From Synanceia verrucosa (Eukaryota > Chordata > Actinopteri > Perciformes > Synanceiidae): DNA of 64,000 nucleotides. Positions 1 to 11,942 of this stretch are shown in pieces. The position numbers were made by a program, and so were the translations under genes. Location: contig CM056552.1 in NCBI GenBank assembly GCA_029721515.1, positions 29,446,392-29,510,391 of the forward strand, in the 5' to 3' direction. Each line of letters begins with the position of its first letter. Positions within the stretch are counted from its first letter, which is position 1. Below the pieces are notes generated by a model. It searched no databases. It saw nothing but the letters and a program-made list of their open reading frames with translations, and was not told where the DNA came from.

Positions 1-1692
1 TCTTACTCATTACCAGTGGTCAACCAAACAAACAGACAGTAAAGGCTTTCTGAACTTACTAGTAGGTGTAGCAGGTCCCTTCTAATGCATGTCTATGAGC
101 CTGATAACCACTGATAATACCCATCAGCCAATTGCTTTCATAATGCGTGTCTGACACAGCACCCAATAGAGCCCTCAAATCTCTAAATGTCTTTCCAGCT
201 CACCTTATTGGTGTTTTGTTGAAAAAACAATGATGATTATTATCAATAAGTTCCAGTAACTTCAGTCCCAACACTGCACATCCATTGAATGTAAAAAAAA
301 TACATGCACATTTTACAAATACTCTCTGGGAAAGTTCTTTTCTTTTGAAGTTCCTGAAGTATCCCTTAGTGGGTCACAGACTCTGGCAGCTGTTACAGCA
401 TCAGGCAGGCTTCATTTCTCAGAAAGCCCCTTCTCTCTGGCTAACACAATAGATTATGACTATGACCAGATGTTGCTGAATATTATAATAATGTGACTTG
501 CATGCAGAACTACTTTGAATCTTATGAAACTGTACCACTTCTTTAATGTGGACATGGTTAAAAATTACTTAATTCTGCCACTAAATTATGTATTTGGTAT
601 GTATATAAACACTTCTATCAAAGTACTCAGCTGTGTTAAAAACTACATTTAGAGAGGTTAAATGGTCAAATATCAATATTTATATGCTGTTACATCATCC
701 TTACCCTTATCTGATGACTAAAGAGTTTACATTGCAACCCCCCTCTGTCTACAGTATGGCACATATAGAACATCTGGGGGAGAGATGTTTAACTGGGTTA
801 AGTGTGTTGCCGAAGGGCACAAAAGTAGCATGCCCTACTTGAGGAGACTGTAAGTGAGTCAGGCTGTGTTGCTGTGCAGACACTCTCCTTGTCATCCTTG
901 GCAGCACTGTCTAACCTGGATTTGATATTTCTGAACTTGACTCAACTCAACCCGAACTGACCTGATACCAGACTGACAGAGCCAGCTGTGAGGGAGCACC
1001 AGGTAACACTGAAAACACAATCCAGTCAAAGATTATGATGAGCCTGGTAGAGTGGAGTGATCTCTCTCATGTTTGAACCATGGCAATCATGTCATGTCAT
1101 GAAATCATGAATTCAGTTAGTCACTGTGAAACTGACTGTAGATGTGAGTGAACGGTGTAAATGTAACTATGTAACTGGAACTATGATGTGTGTAAGCGCT
1201 GTGTTTATGAAAAGAATGTCTCTTTCACGTCTCATTTTCATCCATTTCACGTTACAATCTGACACTTTAACGATGCTCTTTAGTGCATTATTTGTTTGCC
1301 GAATTACAGTAGAAGCTCGGACAGATTAAAAAAATGGTTGATCTAATTTTATCAGCATTTTTGATCGGTAGGTATGGCTGCATTTTTAGTTTCCTTGATT
1401 TTTTTGAACGGAGTTCTTCTTCATGACCCTCTATAATCATGTTTAGTTGTTCCACATTTCGGAAAAAGCAGTAAATATAATATAATTGAATTTAATAATA
1501 TAATTTGGATACGTTCAGGAGGTCGGATTAAAAAGCCCGTAGTTTGAATGTGATAACATTGTGTAGTGGGCAGTGGAATAACTGACTGCCAACTGAGATA
1601 AGGGATGAGATTAAATAGAGCCTGGAACATAGCCTGGTCTGGAGCAGGCTAGCTCCTCAGAATAAATCTCCATGGTAATTTATCCCACAACA
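1..1692. other. Non-coding, AT-leaning stretch
   Basis: No open frame here has coding character; the longest are about 70 codons and unrecognised. I see no microsatellite, RNA gene or transposon end. The last bases run into the target-site duplication of the SINE that follows. Confidence 0.7.
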
Positions 1693-1703
1693 TATCCCTC
1701 TGT
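1693..1703. repeat. Left target-site duplication of the SINE
   Basis: TATCCCTCTGT here is repeated exactly at 2060-2070, immediately after the ATGG tail. Confidence 0.92.
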
Positions 1704-2059
1704 TGGGCGGCACGGTGGTATAGTGGTTAGCACTGTCGCCTCACAGCAACAAGGTATCGGTTTCGACTCCCGGCCCGGGGCCTTTCTGTGTGGAGTTTAC
1801 ATGTTCTCCTCATGTCTGTGTGGGTTCTCTCTGGTACTCCGGCTTCCTCCCACCATCCAAAAACATGCATGGGGATTAGGTTAATTGGTTAATTTAAATT
1901 GACCGTAGGTGTGAATGTCAGTGTGAGTGGTTGTCTGTCTCTATGTGTCCTGTGATGAACTGGAGACTTGTCCAGGGTGTACCCTGTCTTTCACCCTAAG
2001 ACAGCTGGGATAGGCTCCATGACCCTATGAGGATAAGAGGTAGAAAATGGATGGATGGG
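1704..2059 (+). mobile_element. tRNA-derived SINE, full length, with target-site duplication
   Basis: The head is tRNA-like, with an A-box-like TGGTATAGTGG at 1716-1726 and a B-box-like sequence at 1759-1770 that carries one extra T. A conserved ~250-bp body follows, and the 3' end is GATAAGAGGTAGAAA plus repeated ATGG. An identical 11-bp direct repeat, TATCCCTCTGT, flanks it at 1693-1703 and 2060-2070. That is the mark of LINE-driven target-primed insertion. Pol III boxes of this type normally drive SINE transcription; the extra base in the B box may have weakened this copy. Related copies lie at 2890-3040 (diverged), 23071-24431 (reverse strand, split) and 28292-28628. The layout resembles cichlid-type teleost tRNA SINEs, but I cannot confirm the family name. 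Confidence 0.9.
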
Positions 2060-2070
2060 TATCCCTCTGT
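2060..2070. repeat. Right target-site duplication of the SINE
   Basis: Exact copy of 1693-1703. Confidence 0.92.
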
Positions 2071-2773
2071 CCTCTATCCTACTTTTGTGCAACCGGATCA
2101 CAGATAAATTGAGCCAGAATAACCGAGATAGTCCAGCTTAATCCCTTATCCTAGTTTTGTGCAACGGGCTGGGAGGGATTGTTTACGTAGGCGATCCTTC
2201 CAAGATGGCACCCACGATCCCATAATGTATAGCGGTACGACATACCTTAACATTCTCTATAAGTTCAGTTTGCTACTTTGTATCAGTTGATCCGGGGTGA
2301 AACAACCACACCCACTCCTTTACCACACATCTGTAAGTGTACACTGTTTACACTGGATTAAAATACCATGAAAGGGGTCAGCTGTTTCAGGCTTGCTTAC
2401 ACTGGGTGGTGCATCACATTAAATATGACAAAATCTGTGACAACATCATTACTGTGTGGTAAAGCAGCTAAAAGACTGAACTCTGACTTGTGAGGCATTC
2501 ATGTACTGGTGAAAGGCTCAGAATTCTGAAATGTGAGAGAGTTAACACAACCAAACTAACACAGAGGTATTGAGCACCTCTGTGTTAGTTCGGTTGTCTC
2601 CAATTTATGTGAATACTAATAAAATTATCAAATTGGTACTCACGTAAAAAAAGAAGTATTTTATTCATACACAAAATCCAACAGTCAGTGAGAGCACTTC
2701 TTTTACAGTAGTATGACCAAAGTAATTATTTCTGGAAGGTCCTTACTGGCCCATAGTGGAAGACTAAACTCTA
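2071..2773. other. Non-coding interval
   Basis: No gene or named repeat is visible. An inverted pair, around 2550-2572 and 2576-2599 (GAGGTATTGAGCACCTC plus flanking arms), could form a small hairpin. Confidence 0.6.
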
Positions 2774-2890
2774 TGGTTCTCACTTGGTTCTCTCTTCGTT
2801 CTCTCTTAGTTCTCTCTTGGTTCTCTCTGATCCTCTCAGTTTTCTCCGGTTCTCTCTTGATTCTCTCTTGAGTCTCTCTGGTTCTCCAGC
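2774..2890 (+). repeat. Degenerate short tandem repeat of a TTCTCTCTTGG-like unit
   Basis: About ten imperfect copies of an 10-12 base unit built on GTTCTCTCTT lie head to tail. The motif matches the GGGTTCTCTCTGGTACTC portion of the SINE body, and SINE-like sequence resumes immediately downstream. The expansion therefore probably arose inside an old SINE copy. Confidence 0.75.
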
Positions 2891-3040
2891 TCCCCCCTTC
2901 AGTCCAATGCAGGTTAATTGGTGACTCTAAACTGGTTCAAGGTGTGAATGTCAGTGTGAATGGTTTCTGTCTCTATGTGTTGGTCCTCTGATGGTCTGCT
3001 GATCAGTCCAGGGTGGAACCACCTTCACCAGTGAAGCTGG
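2890..3040 (+). mobile_element. Diverged fragment of the tRNA SINE body
   Basis: The order of motifs matches the SINE at 1704-2059: GGTTAATTGG, then GGTGTGAATGTCAGTGTGAA, TCTGTCTCTATGTGT and GTCCAGGGTG. Substitutions are many and the tRNA head is missing. It is an older or different subfamily. Confidence 0.75.
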
Positions 3041-5840
3041 ATCAGACCCTCAGAGGCACTGGATAGGTGGCAGCATACTGTATAAATAAATTGTCTGCAC
3101 AACCACAGCCTGCGCTCACACTATTATGTGTAAAATAGACAATAAAATTGCTAGTCTGCCACTGAAGACAACTAGCAACAAAAATGTGTCTGAAATTTCT
3201 GAGGCAGATACAATTCACAATAATGTGGAGAGCATTGCTCTGTCATATTGGAGGTGACAGGAGGAGGAGGAAAAATCAGAGAGGCCTCCATATCTTTCAT
3301 GTACATGTACAGTATATGTCACCACTCTCAGATGCTCTGGTTGTCACTTTGCACAGGTGAAGTAAGAACAAAGGAATTGCTGACATTAATCACACTGTAT
3401 ATTCATATGACATATTGATCGAAATGTCCGACAGTCAGTTGGGAACAGCTGATTGGATGATCTGCCCTCAGCATGGCAAACGGCTCCAACAAAGCTGAAA
3501 CTGTCTTGCAGCTCGAAAATGGTGTCAGAAACAGGCTGAGCTCATATCACATGGTGATAATACAATTTGCCACAAACATGTCATTAAATGACACAAGTCA
3601 AGCCTGGCCTGCTATTTACAGCTTACACCCACCACACATGATTTTGTTCCCTTTGAATGTTCAGATTAGATACAGCACTGAAGGCTGTCCCCTTCCAAGA
3701 ACACATTTGAGACATTTATAGACACATTATGTATATATGAGTGAGAGTAACCTTCCTTTCCTTGACAAAACACTGCTCAATTAACCTTCAGCCCCTCTAT
3801 GGAAGCTGAGCAGGGACAAAACACAGCAGTGTCAAATTGCCAACCCAACCCTCTGCACCAAGCACAGCCTCCAGGGAAGGTAAGCTGGAGGAAATAAGGA
3901 TGGGGGATGAGGGAGGGGGGGCAGGGTGAACGCATGGTTGCCAGGCAATACTTGTGTATATGTGGATGTCATGCTCGGCAGGAGCTGGAGCTCGATGTTG
4001 CCGAATGACCTACTTTTATCGAAAAAGAGCAAACAGATAGAGAGAGAGGAGACAAAGTGTGGCTGTAGGAGGAAGATGAGCAGGTTCACTGGTGTGGATA
4101 GAAAATAAAAGAGCAGGATGGGAAGAAAGGGATGGAGAGAAAGACAGACAGGTGATAAATAAAGAAAAGATGTCCCAGAGGGTCAAGCAAGAGAGCGGAG
4201 AAGAAAACAATAAAGTAACAAAAGCACTGAATTAGAAACTATGGAAGCCATCAGCATTACTATTAAAATTACCTGCATGCAAGAATGATAAACCTACGGT
4301 AACAAATCACTCATTTCTAAAGGGGAATATTCGCAGTGTTGCCAATTATTTGATTATGATTATAATTACTCAGCACAGAGGTCAAATCACCAAATTGGAC
4401 TCATGCTCAGTACAATCACTTTATTGCCATTTCTGAAGCTTGGTTATGTTCATGCTGGATCACTGTCATTGTTTCTATTCCACCTCACAGAGCAAGAGTT
4501 ACATCTGTGCTTCTCTTGCTATGACAAGTCAAAATGTCCTCCATGAAAATGGTAATAGCTGACACTGTAATCACTGCAGTCATAAATATCAAATCAGTCA
4601 AACTGCACCATGTGCACCATATCAGATGCCAAGTTGCCAACATGAACTCTGCATCAGTTTGGTCCTTATCAGCAACATGTATTTTCCATGATGCTAACTA
4701 GGTGACCATATCCACAGTTGCTCTGTAGCTTTATGAGTATTTGTGCACAGGAACACTTCACACAAGAAAAACACAGGCAGAGCAGACATCAAGTCAATCC
4801 ATCCACATCCTCTGCAGCTCTGAACAGGAAATAAAAGGGGGGACCCCAATCAGTTCGTTACCCCCTGTCAGTTTCTACCCACAGAGACAAGACGGGGGCA
4901 GGCAGACAGAGAGGATGCTGGGAAGGGAGAGGCGAGAGGGAAAGAGGTTAAAGATGCAGACAATGAGATAAGACCAGAAAGCAGACATGGAGAGAGAAGA
5001 TGTGATGTTGGAGAAGTAGTGGCTGAACAGCTCTAACTCAACCAGTGACACAACATAAAGTCTAAGGCAACCATGCTGTAGCTTTCATGGAAAACAGAAC
5101 TCCCCGTCTCAGGATCTGATGTTTGTGTAAAATATGTGTGTTAAAGGTGATAAATGAGATTGGGAGAATTGTCTCCACATAGCTCTCAATATGCTGGGAC
5201 TCTCCACTAATGATGCTAGCAGCACTATGAGTGCAAACAATGGTGACAGCAGAGGAGAATGTGCTAGACAGTGGGACACACTCGCTACGTGCACATGGGC
5301 AAGCTTAATCATATAATAAAGGCATCAAAAATGTATCAAATTCATGTGCACAGGCTCAGGATCATATCGGGACTGGATTCGCGAATATGATAGGAACTCC
5401 TGGGTTAAGAAGGTGTTAATCTGCTTTGTGCCTCTTGTGTACGGTATCGTAGCGTATTCATGGCCTGCGCATGCTCGAGAATTTCAGCCGGGGATTTCAC
5501 CCGGAAGTGAAAGGAGGCACCGACACCGTTGTTGCTGCAAAAGTGTACGCTACAACAACATGTACGCTAAGGCAGCTCTGTCAAACCCCTCAAACACCAT
5601 ATTTGTTTGTATGTCGCCAGATGTTTATTGTTGTTGTTAAGTAGCCGCCAACCGGAAGTAATTCTAACACCACTTGTTGAAAGGGCTACAGCGCCACCTA
5701 CCGTAGCAGAGGTTACTGACCATTATCTGAATCAAACAAACTCTATGTGTACTTGGATTTTGGGACAGACCACCCACTGAGTTGCAACATTGAATTTGAC
5801 CAAATTCAGTACGATCCTACCATGTGACCGAAGGGAGTGA
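3041..5840. other. Non-coding interval, purine-rich in places
   Basis: 3890-4210 and 4850-5000 are rich in GA runs. 5340-5700 has more CpG than its surroundings (ACCGGAAGT, CCGCCAACCGG, GCGCCACCTACC) and may be an unclassified old transposon. Open frames are all under 100 codons and I recognise none. Confidence 0.55.
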
Positions 5841-6420
5841 GGCACTTTTCCACAACACAGTAACAGCACAGTACGGGATGGTACGGCTCAGTTTTGGTGT
5901 TTTTCCATTACAACGGAGTACCTCATAGTACCTCCTCAGCGTTGGAGGGGTCGTCATACGGCAGCGAGAAACTGCCATGACGTCATTTACATGTGACACA
6001 GAAAGCCCGGAAGAAGAACACCAACACTACTATCACAAACAATGGAGGACACATGGAGACAATCATGTATTTGTTGTCTGCTCTGTGGCTTTTTGTCCTT
6101 GACGACCATGGCATTGTTTTCTGCGATGCCATTTTCTCGTGTAACAATAGTAAAGCAGTTGCCGGTTTTTAAAAAACAGCGGGTAGAGTTGTGTTTGGCT
6201 TTTACAGTCAAATCAGACACTTCCAGTTAAGACACTCGTTGGCCAATCAGTGGAAGACAGTCGGCTGACGTCGTGTTTTGGTATCGCTTCGGCTTGCTTG
6301 GAACCAGGGCTACAGGAGCTACAGAAAAAGTACCTAGTACCAGGTACCAGGTGCTAGTGGAAAAGCACCACAACCATGTAGAACCATACCGTACCGTACC
6401 ACGCCTGTGGAAAAGCATCA
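5841..6420 (+). mobile_element. MITE, family 1, copy 1 (PIF/Harbinger-like)
   Basis: Both ends carry a GCACTTTTCCAC-type terminal inverted repeat, followed about 50 bp inside by a second copy of the same motif, so each end is bipartite. Between these lie GGTACGG-rich subterminal tracts. The interior shares long stretches with 18110-18628 in reverse orientation, for example GCCAATCAGTGGAAGACAG against CTGCCTTCCACTGATTGGC. The right flank is TAA and the left flank is TGA, probably a decayed TAA duplication. No transposase frame survives. Confidence 0.8.
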
Positions 6421-6482
6421 TAAAAGACACTCACTTTGCCGGCTGTCAACAAAGCACAGAGAAGCTGAGATTACAAAACTAG

Positions 6483-6600
6483 GGCTAGGAATTGTTCAAA
6501 ATATTTTGATATGATGCCTCTGACGATGTTTCTATACCGGTTCCAGAACTATCTTTTTTGATACCTTAATAAGTTATTTTTGTATAATTTGGCCTCTATC
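6483..6600 (+). mobile_element. hAT-like repeat fragment
   Basis: AGGGCTAGGAATTGTTCAAA followed by ATTTTGATATGATG and a CCGGTTCCAGAACT tract resembles the ends of abundant teleost hAT-derived repeats (AGGGCTGGG... with interior GATA-type palindromes). Recognition only; the other end is not seen. Confidence 0.4.
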
Positions 6601-6605
6601 ATGGT

Positions 6606-6662
6606 AAACATACTAGACAATGGTCTGATGATGCTCAACAGGCACAGGCTGCTCCCACTTCC
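6606..6662 (+). repeat. Shared dispersed segment, copy 1 of 3
   Basis: ACATACTAGACAATGGTCTG and CAACAGGCACAGGCTGCTCC recur at 19889-19945, and the second half recurs at 28034-28064. Family unknown. Confidence 0.8.
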
Positions 6663-7387
6663 AAAGTACCAAAATGGGGGAATGGATGAGTGATCAGTGG
6701 AACAGAAAATGCATGTGTATGCCAGCTACAGAAATTAAATAATAATTTCTGTTCATTCAGACTTCTTCTTGTTTATTAAAAAACACATAAGACATAATAA
6801 AAATGACCACCTATTTGCAGCGATATCTCCATATAACCTAACAAAGAGCCCTACTCCACACAGGACTTCATCTGAAATATTGAAGACCTCCTGCTGACAT
6901 CCAAATCACACTATCACCTTTGTCATGACATCACATATTCATGACATACAAAGAGGCTATTTAGTGATCCCTCCAGGCATAATGTTCACAGTCGAAAACC
7001 ACACCCACCCACTGAGAGCTGGCAGCCGCCCAAATATCCAGCAGCAGCATAAAAGCATTTCCAACAGTTTGAAATATAGGAGAACAAAAGGACCATGTGA
7101 AGTCACCACTCCATCCGCATTTATACAACCATTTCTTCAATACAGCCATACATTTCCTCCACATGCAATAACACTCTTTATATGGCACAGTATTTAGCTT
7201 TGAGTCCTCGCAGCTGGTCACCAGACAGCAGTAGAGAGTTAGTGATAACACAGCAGTAGAGAGGGCTGCAGCCAACCAGAGGTTAAATAAATGTTAGGTC
7301 GGCTCTGAGGGTTCAGCCAGAGGCTTATGACAGGACTGCTGCAGCTCTGCTCCACTGTTAACAGCTTATTAAGGCTGCAGCCCGCCT

Positions 7388-7390
<3 letters not shown>

Positions 7391-7448
<58 letters not shown>
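7391..7448. repeat. (TG)29 microsatellite
   Basis: Uninterrupted TG dinucleotides. Confidence 0.98.
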
Positions 7449-7449
<1 letters not shown>

Positions 7450-7727
7450 CTGAGTCCATTGTTGATGAGGAGTGAATGTCCTTACAAAGATAGAGAGAAC
7501 CTAGGAGAACATGTAGAGGCTCATGCAGACTGGACTGGTCTCAGGTAGGTCTGGTGATCACTGGTAAACTGATGTGTTTGGGGAAAAAAGTAAGCAGCTT
7601 TAGTATTTGTGAAATGTGAAACTGGAAAAGCATATATGTAAGTTTGGTTTCAAGATTACAATTAGTTTTGGTTTAAGGTTCAGAAATGAGCTGTCAATGG
7701 AGGCCCTCACAACTGTAGTGATACAAG

Positions 7728-7730
<3 letters not shown>

Positions 7731-7779
<49 letters not shown>
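7731..7779. repeat. (TG)n microsatellite, ~24 units
   Basis: Uninterrupted TG dinucleotides ending at TCTTTGTG. Confidence 0.97.
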
Positions 7780-8232
7780 TTTGTGCCCAGCAATAATTTT
7801 CCTTTGTTTTGTTCCTTTCTCTCCAGACTAAATGAAGGGCTACACTCTCCTCTCCTCTCTTCCACGCTCCATCCTGTTTTAAATGAACTCTTCCTCTCTC
7901 TCTTCCTTTAGCCTTCTTCTCCTCTCCTTTGCTTTCATCACTGTCAAGCTTTTGTTCTCTTTACCACCAAGATCTCATCTCATGTGATTGTTGCTAGTCT
8001 CTATCTAATGCTAAACTCTTCACTGTTGCTCCTGCTCCATGTCTGTCTCGATTTCTAATCGACATATCACTCCTTCTCCTCTTTCACTCTTTCCTCTCCT
8101 CTCCTGTTATCTGTCCTTCCTTTTACCATCTATCAGTCCATGCCTCCTATCTTGAGCTCCATGCCTCCATCACCTGCTGTGAGCCACCTCATTAGCACAT
8201 CTGGATGCAACCACTGGTCCCAACCACCCCAC

Positions 8233-8252
8233 CCACACACACACACACACAC
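8233..8252. repeat. Short (CA)n microsatellite
   Basis: About ten CA dinucleotides inside a C-rich stretch. Confidence 0.93.
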
Positions 8253-8530
8253 CCTCACACCCTTTCCTCGCCTTACAGCCATTCTACTTCTTCAACTTCC
8301 TCTTTCCTCGTCCAATTAGAAAACTCGCTAGACACCAGGGATCCTTAGCAACAGCCCCATAAAGGGTAGGAGGGATGGAGGAGGGAGGGAGGAGATGTGA
8401 TGGGGGAGGTTAGAAGGGCTGGAGATGAGGAGTAGGAGGAGGAGGAGGTGAATGGGAATACCCGTTGGGGGTGTGAGGCTGGAGGTGTGTTTGCTATTAT
8501 CAAAGCATTGCATCTGAGAAGAGTGTATTT

Positions 8531-8531
8531 A

Positions 8532-8565
<34 letters not shown>
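8531..8565. repeat. (TG)n microsatellite with one CG interruption
   Basis: TG dinucleotides with a single GCG step near the start. Confidence 0.95.
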
Positions 8566-8631
8566 AGGAGGGAGAGAGGAAGAACACAGGCCTGAAAGGG
8601 ATGAAGATAAAGTGCAAGCACAGTTTTATCT

Positions 8632-8632
<1 letters not shown>

Positions 8633-8667
<35 letters not shown>
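8633..8667. repeat. (TG)n microsatellite, ~17 units
   Basis: Uninterrupted TG dinucleotides. Confidence 0.96.
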
Positions 8668-8668
<1 letters not shown>

Positions 8669-9312
8669 CTGAATTCAGAGAAAATAACATATATATCATC
8701 CCAAAAGCTTCATTTCAAAGAGTGTCCAGCTGGACTGTGTGTGTAGTTGTATACTAGTGTGTCCTGTAGCTGACAGGAACATGACACACCCAGCAATAAC
8801 AGCCCATAGTCACATATCAATGCTGTCTTCATCTCTCCATAAGCACAAAAAACTAAAAGCCACGGCTATACAACACATACTGAAAAGCAGCAGACTGCCT
8901 CGTAGGCTCCCAAGTGGCTTCATGAAAGAGTGAATGAATAAACATGAATCCAGCATGGTGCTTGTGGTATAAAGATGAACACCAGCATCAGCACCACCAA
9001 GACAATGTGAGAGTCTTTTAGCTGAGTGGCTAACATGATGAAGCTGTACAATACAGGCAGTTCACACATATGAGCTCTTTTCGACACAAAAGCTGTTGAT
9101 GGTAACCAGCCATCATCATCATCATCATGTCATGCTGAAAGCAAATCTTCTGGAAATATCCTCAGCTTCAGTTAGGATAATAAAGCTGGATGATAAACAG
9201 AAACCCATGCAAACATCAAATAGAACAAAACATATTTTCCAGGCAGATGAACTTATCTGTGTCATTACAAATACATTCTGCTAAAACTTCTAATATCAGA
9301 GCTCAGAGACTT

Positions 9313-9353
9313 GACACACACACACACACACACACACTCACACGCACGCACGC
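9313..9353. repeat. (AC)n microsatellite grading into ACGC repeats
   Basis: About 12 CA units, then CT, CA and three CGCA steps. Confidence 0.95.
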
Positions 9354-10127
9354 AGTGCAGAGTGTGTGCTGTGCTTTAATGTGAGTTTCCTCAGTGGACT
9401 GCTGAGGTCATGTGTGGGGCTGCCATGAATATGTCATGAAGAGGCTATGCAAGACACATGCTTTAAAAAACAGGTCCTCTGTCAATGAGCTATTCACTCT
9501 TTATTTTAGCTTCAACTCCTCATCCTTACTCTGAACACAACATTGTTATTCTCTTCCTTTTCATTTCTAAAAAGCTAGCTGGCTGTTTCAAAATATTTCA
9601 GTGGATCTGCAGTGAGTTAGCTTCAGGGCTGTACCATACGTGTATGTGTGTGTGTAAGCTTGGCTAATTTACTAGCATGGGTCCCTCTGCCTTGAGGTCT
9701 CCAGTGATTAAAGTAATTCTGACATCGGCTGGCCTGTCCTGTAGCCTCACACCTTCACACACACTCCGCTGTCCTTTCCAATTTTTCCACCATAATTAGG
9801 CCATTACCACATTTCATTTCCCAGGTTTTCTCTCCCCTCCTCCTCATAAATGACATTATGTCCATTATGGGATGTGTGTGTCCACTTCCTGTGTAGGGAC
9901 ACAGTGAACAGACACCTCCCTGCCCTTCATCTCCTTCTCTATTACGGAGGATGATGTCACATCTCCTCCATCACAGAACACAGCTGCCATCCTCTTCTTG
10001 CGTTGTGTTTTGTGAGTTCACTAATAAAGAGATAACTCAGTGTTACTGTATATGAAGAGTCACTTCTTCTTTGTTTCAGCTCCTCATGTCTGCTTTTTCT
10101 TGACACACTGGCAGCTTAGCATTAGTA

Positions 10128-10130
<3 letters not shown>

Positions 10131-10187
<57 letters not shown>
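10131..10187. repeat. (GT)28 microsatellite
   Basis: Uninterrupted GT dinucleotides, followed shortly by a run of nine C at about 10210. Confidence 0.98.
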
Positions 10188-10188
<1 letters not shown>

Positions 10189-10383
10189 GTTTGAACACTG
10201 TGAGGAAAGCCCCCCCCCACCTCCGGGGAGCCCTGGTGTTAAAATGACTGACATGTCAGTGTGTGAGTGTGTGGTGATTACTGCTCTGGTGGAGTGGTTA
10301 AAAGGTGTGATAAAGTGTGTCTTCTTTGTGTGTCTGACAGTGAGTGTGTACAGACGCACATTAAAGGGGATTAGGCGGGATGA

Positions 10384-10423
10384 TGGTGTGTGTGTGTGCT
10401 TGTGTGTGTGTGCGCACGCACAC
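10384..10423. repeat. Interrupted (GT)n ending in GCGCACGCACAC
   Basis: Alternating purine-pyrimidine tract. The GT half and CA half meet at GCGC and form a partial palindrome. Confidence 0.93.
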
Positions 10424-11814
10424 TCTTTTGTTAGAGGGTGCTTTTTTGTTTTTTTTGCTGAGTCTGTAAAAATGAGCGTCTGTCTAATTAACACTTTGGA
10501 AATATCAAAATACACAAAATACACACACACATCTTAAGAAAAAAAGAGAGGATATCATATTAGAAACACAGATGCATTGTAATGACAAATTTAGGAAAGG
10601 CCAGTGAAAACAAGACGTTTTTGGTGATTTTGCCTGATTTTGCTCCTCAGATTTTGACAAAGGCTCTTCCAAAGTCGAACAGTGACAACAAGACTTTTAA
10701 GCCACGTGTTACAGGAAATGGGTAAAAACACGTCTCAGCTCCGTATCTCTTCAGTCCAGCCAGGTTTCCATCACTACAACATCCAGCTAACAGCATCACT
10801 CCTCTCTGTTTTTTCAGCGGGAAAATTACTAGAATGTTCATCACTGATGTCATTAAAATCAAACATGAATGCTCACAGAGAGGCTTAGAGGAGACCCAAA
10901 GCTGTGCTTTGTTTTCTTTCTGCATTATTAACCAGCTGGAGCAGAGCTGGAGCTCATAAAAGCATGGACAACTTTACCTGACACCTAGAGGGACAGTCTG
11001 GGGTTATGATCCTCTGTCGCTTCCAGTCTGAAGAAACAGACAAGAGTACCAACACAGAAGCAAAGCAGTGTGCAGCTGTGGACAGCAAACATATTAAACT
11101 TAAGTTTAAAACCATGGGATGATGTAAGAGTGTCTCAAGACCTGACCACACAGGACCACACAGTTCAGCAGCTCCTGAAGAAATACGGGACATATCATGA
11201 TCAATAATGTGAAACATACCGACATATGCTCTCACTAATGTATCTGTTATCTGAAGCATTTTCTGTCACACAAAGAAAAACGATAAGTAAATATCTAGAC
11301 ATGAAAAGAATGGACTTGGTCTTCATGGCTGGATAAAGTAGGGCTGATCTAAATGTTACATCCTGGTGACTGGAGAGGATCAGACACAGGCTACGCCAGC
11401 AGCAGCAGTAGTCACAAATTTAAGGAACCATTTCACGACTGAGTGGAGCAACGGCCGATAGCAAGCTGAGCCTGAGTCCTCACCAATCAAGAGAGTCATT
11501 GAGTGGAAAAATGCATGAGAATGAGTCACATCCAAAATGCATTTTTAGACAGAGGGCAGCCATCACCCATTTACTGACACACATCAGTACAGATGTGCTG
11601 ATAGAGCTGATTCACTGTTTAATCATTAAATAGTCAAAGAACCATACATCCAGTCCATGTTTTCAAAATATTTATAATTTGTTTGATAGGATGGAAAAGT
11701 TGAATCTAGTCATATCTATATCTACACAGCATATACATACAGCATATACCTGACATGGGCAAACTATGGCTCACAGACCGTTGGGCTCACTGCCCGAAAT
11801 GCGAAATAAATAAG

Positions 11815-11942
11815 ATTGAAGCAAGTCATGAAGCAGAACTCTATTTAAAATATCAAGGAAACTAAGGACACAGTCATTAAATGAGATTAACCATCTTTTC
11901 TGAATGTCCAAGCTTCTCCTGTAATTCAGCAAACAAATAAAA
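11815..11942 (+). repeat. Dispersed repeat pair, copy 1
   Basis: Shares GTCATGAAGCAGAACTC, ATCAAGGAAAC, ACAGTCAT, ATGAGATTAACCATCTTTTC and TTCAGCAAACAAATAA in the same order with 48218-48358. Just upstream, GGGCAAACTATGGCTCACAG resembles a hAT terminal sequence, so it may be the edge of an old DNA transposon. Class not proven. Confidence 0.8.

Larger units (their letters stand above)
6663..11814. other. Non-coding interval with dense CA/TG microsatellites
   Basis: Apart from the microsatellites listed separately I see no gene. 7830-8160 is pyrimidine-rich (TCTCC and CTTCC runs). Open frames here either run through microsatellite or are short and unrecognised. Confidence 0.6.

Noticed and set aside
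5340..5700. CpG-island promoter
   Set aside because: CpG is raised only modestly over a short span, no exon follows, and the sequence looks like an old transposon (ACCGGAAGT and GCGCCACCTACC words).
6042..6230. Small gene inside MITE copy 1 (62-codon frame starting MEDTWRQ)
   Set aside because: Although the start region is partly shared with copy 2, the frame is not preserved there. It is at most a trace of a parent transposase leader.
7327..7831. Open frames reading Cys-Val repeats (also near 8448, 10040, 14332, 27195 and 38343)
   Set aside because: These are translations of TG/CA microsatellites; the non-repeat parts are short and unrecognised.
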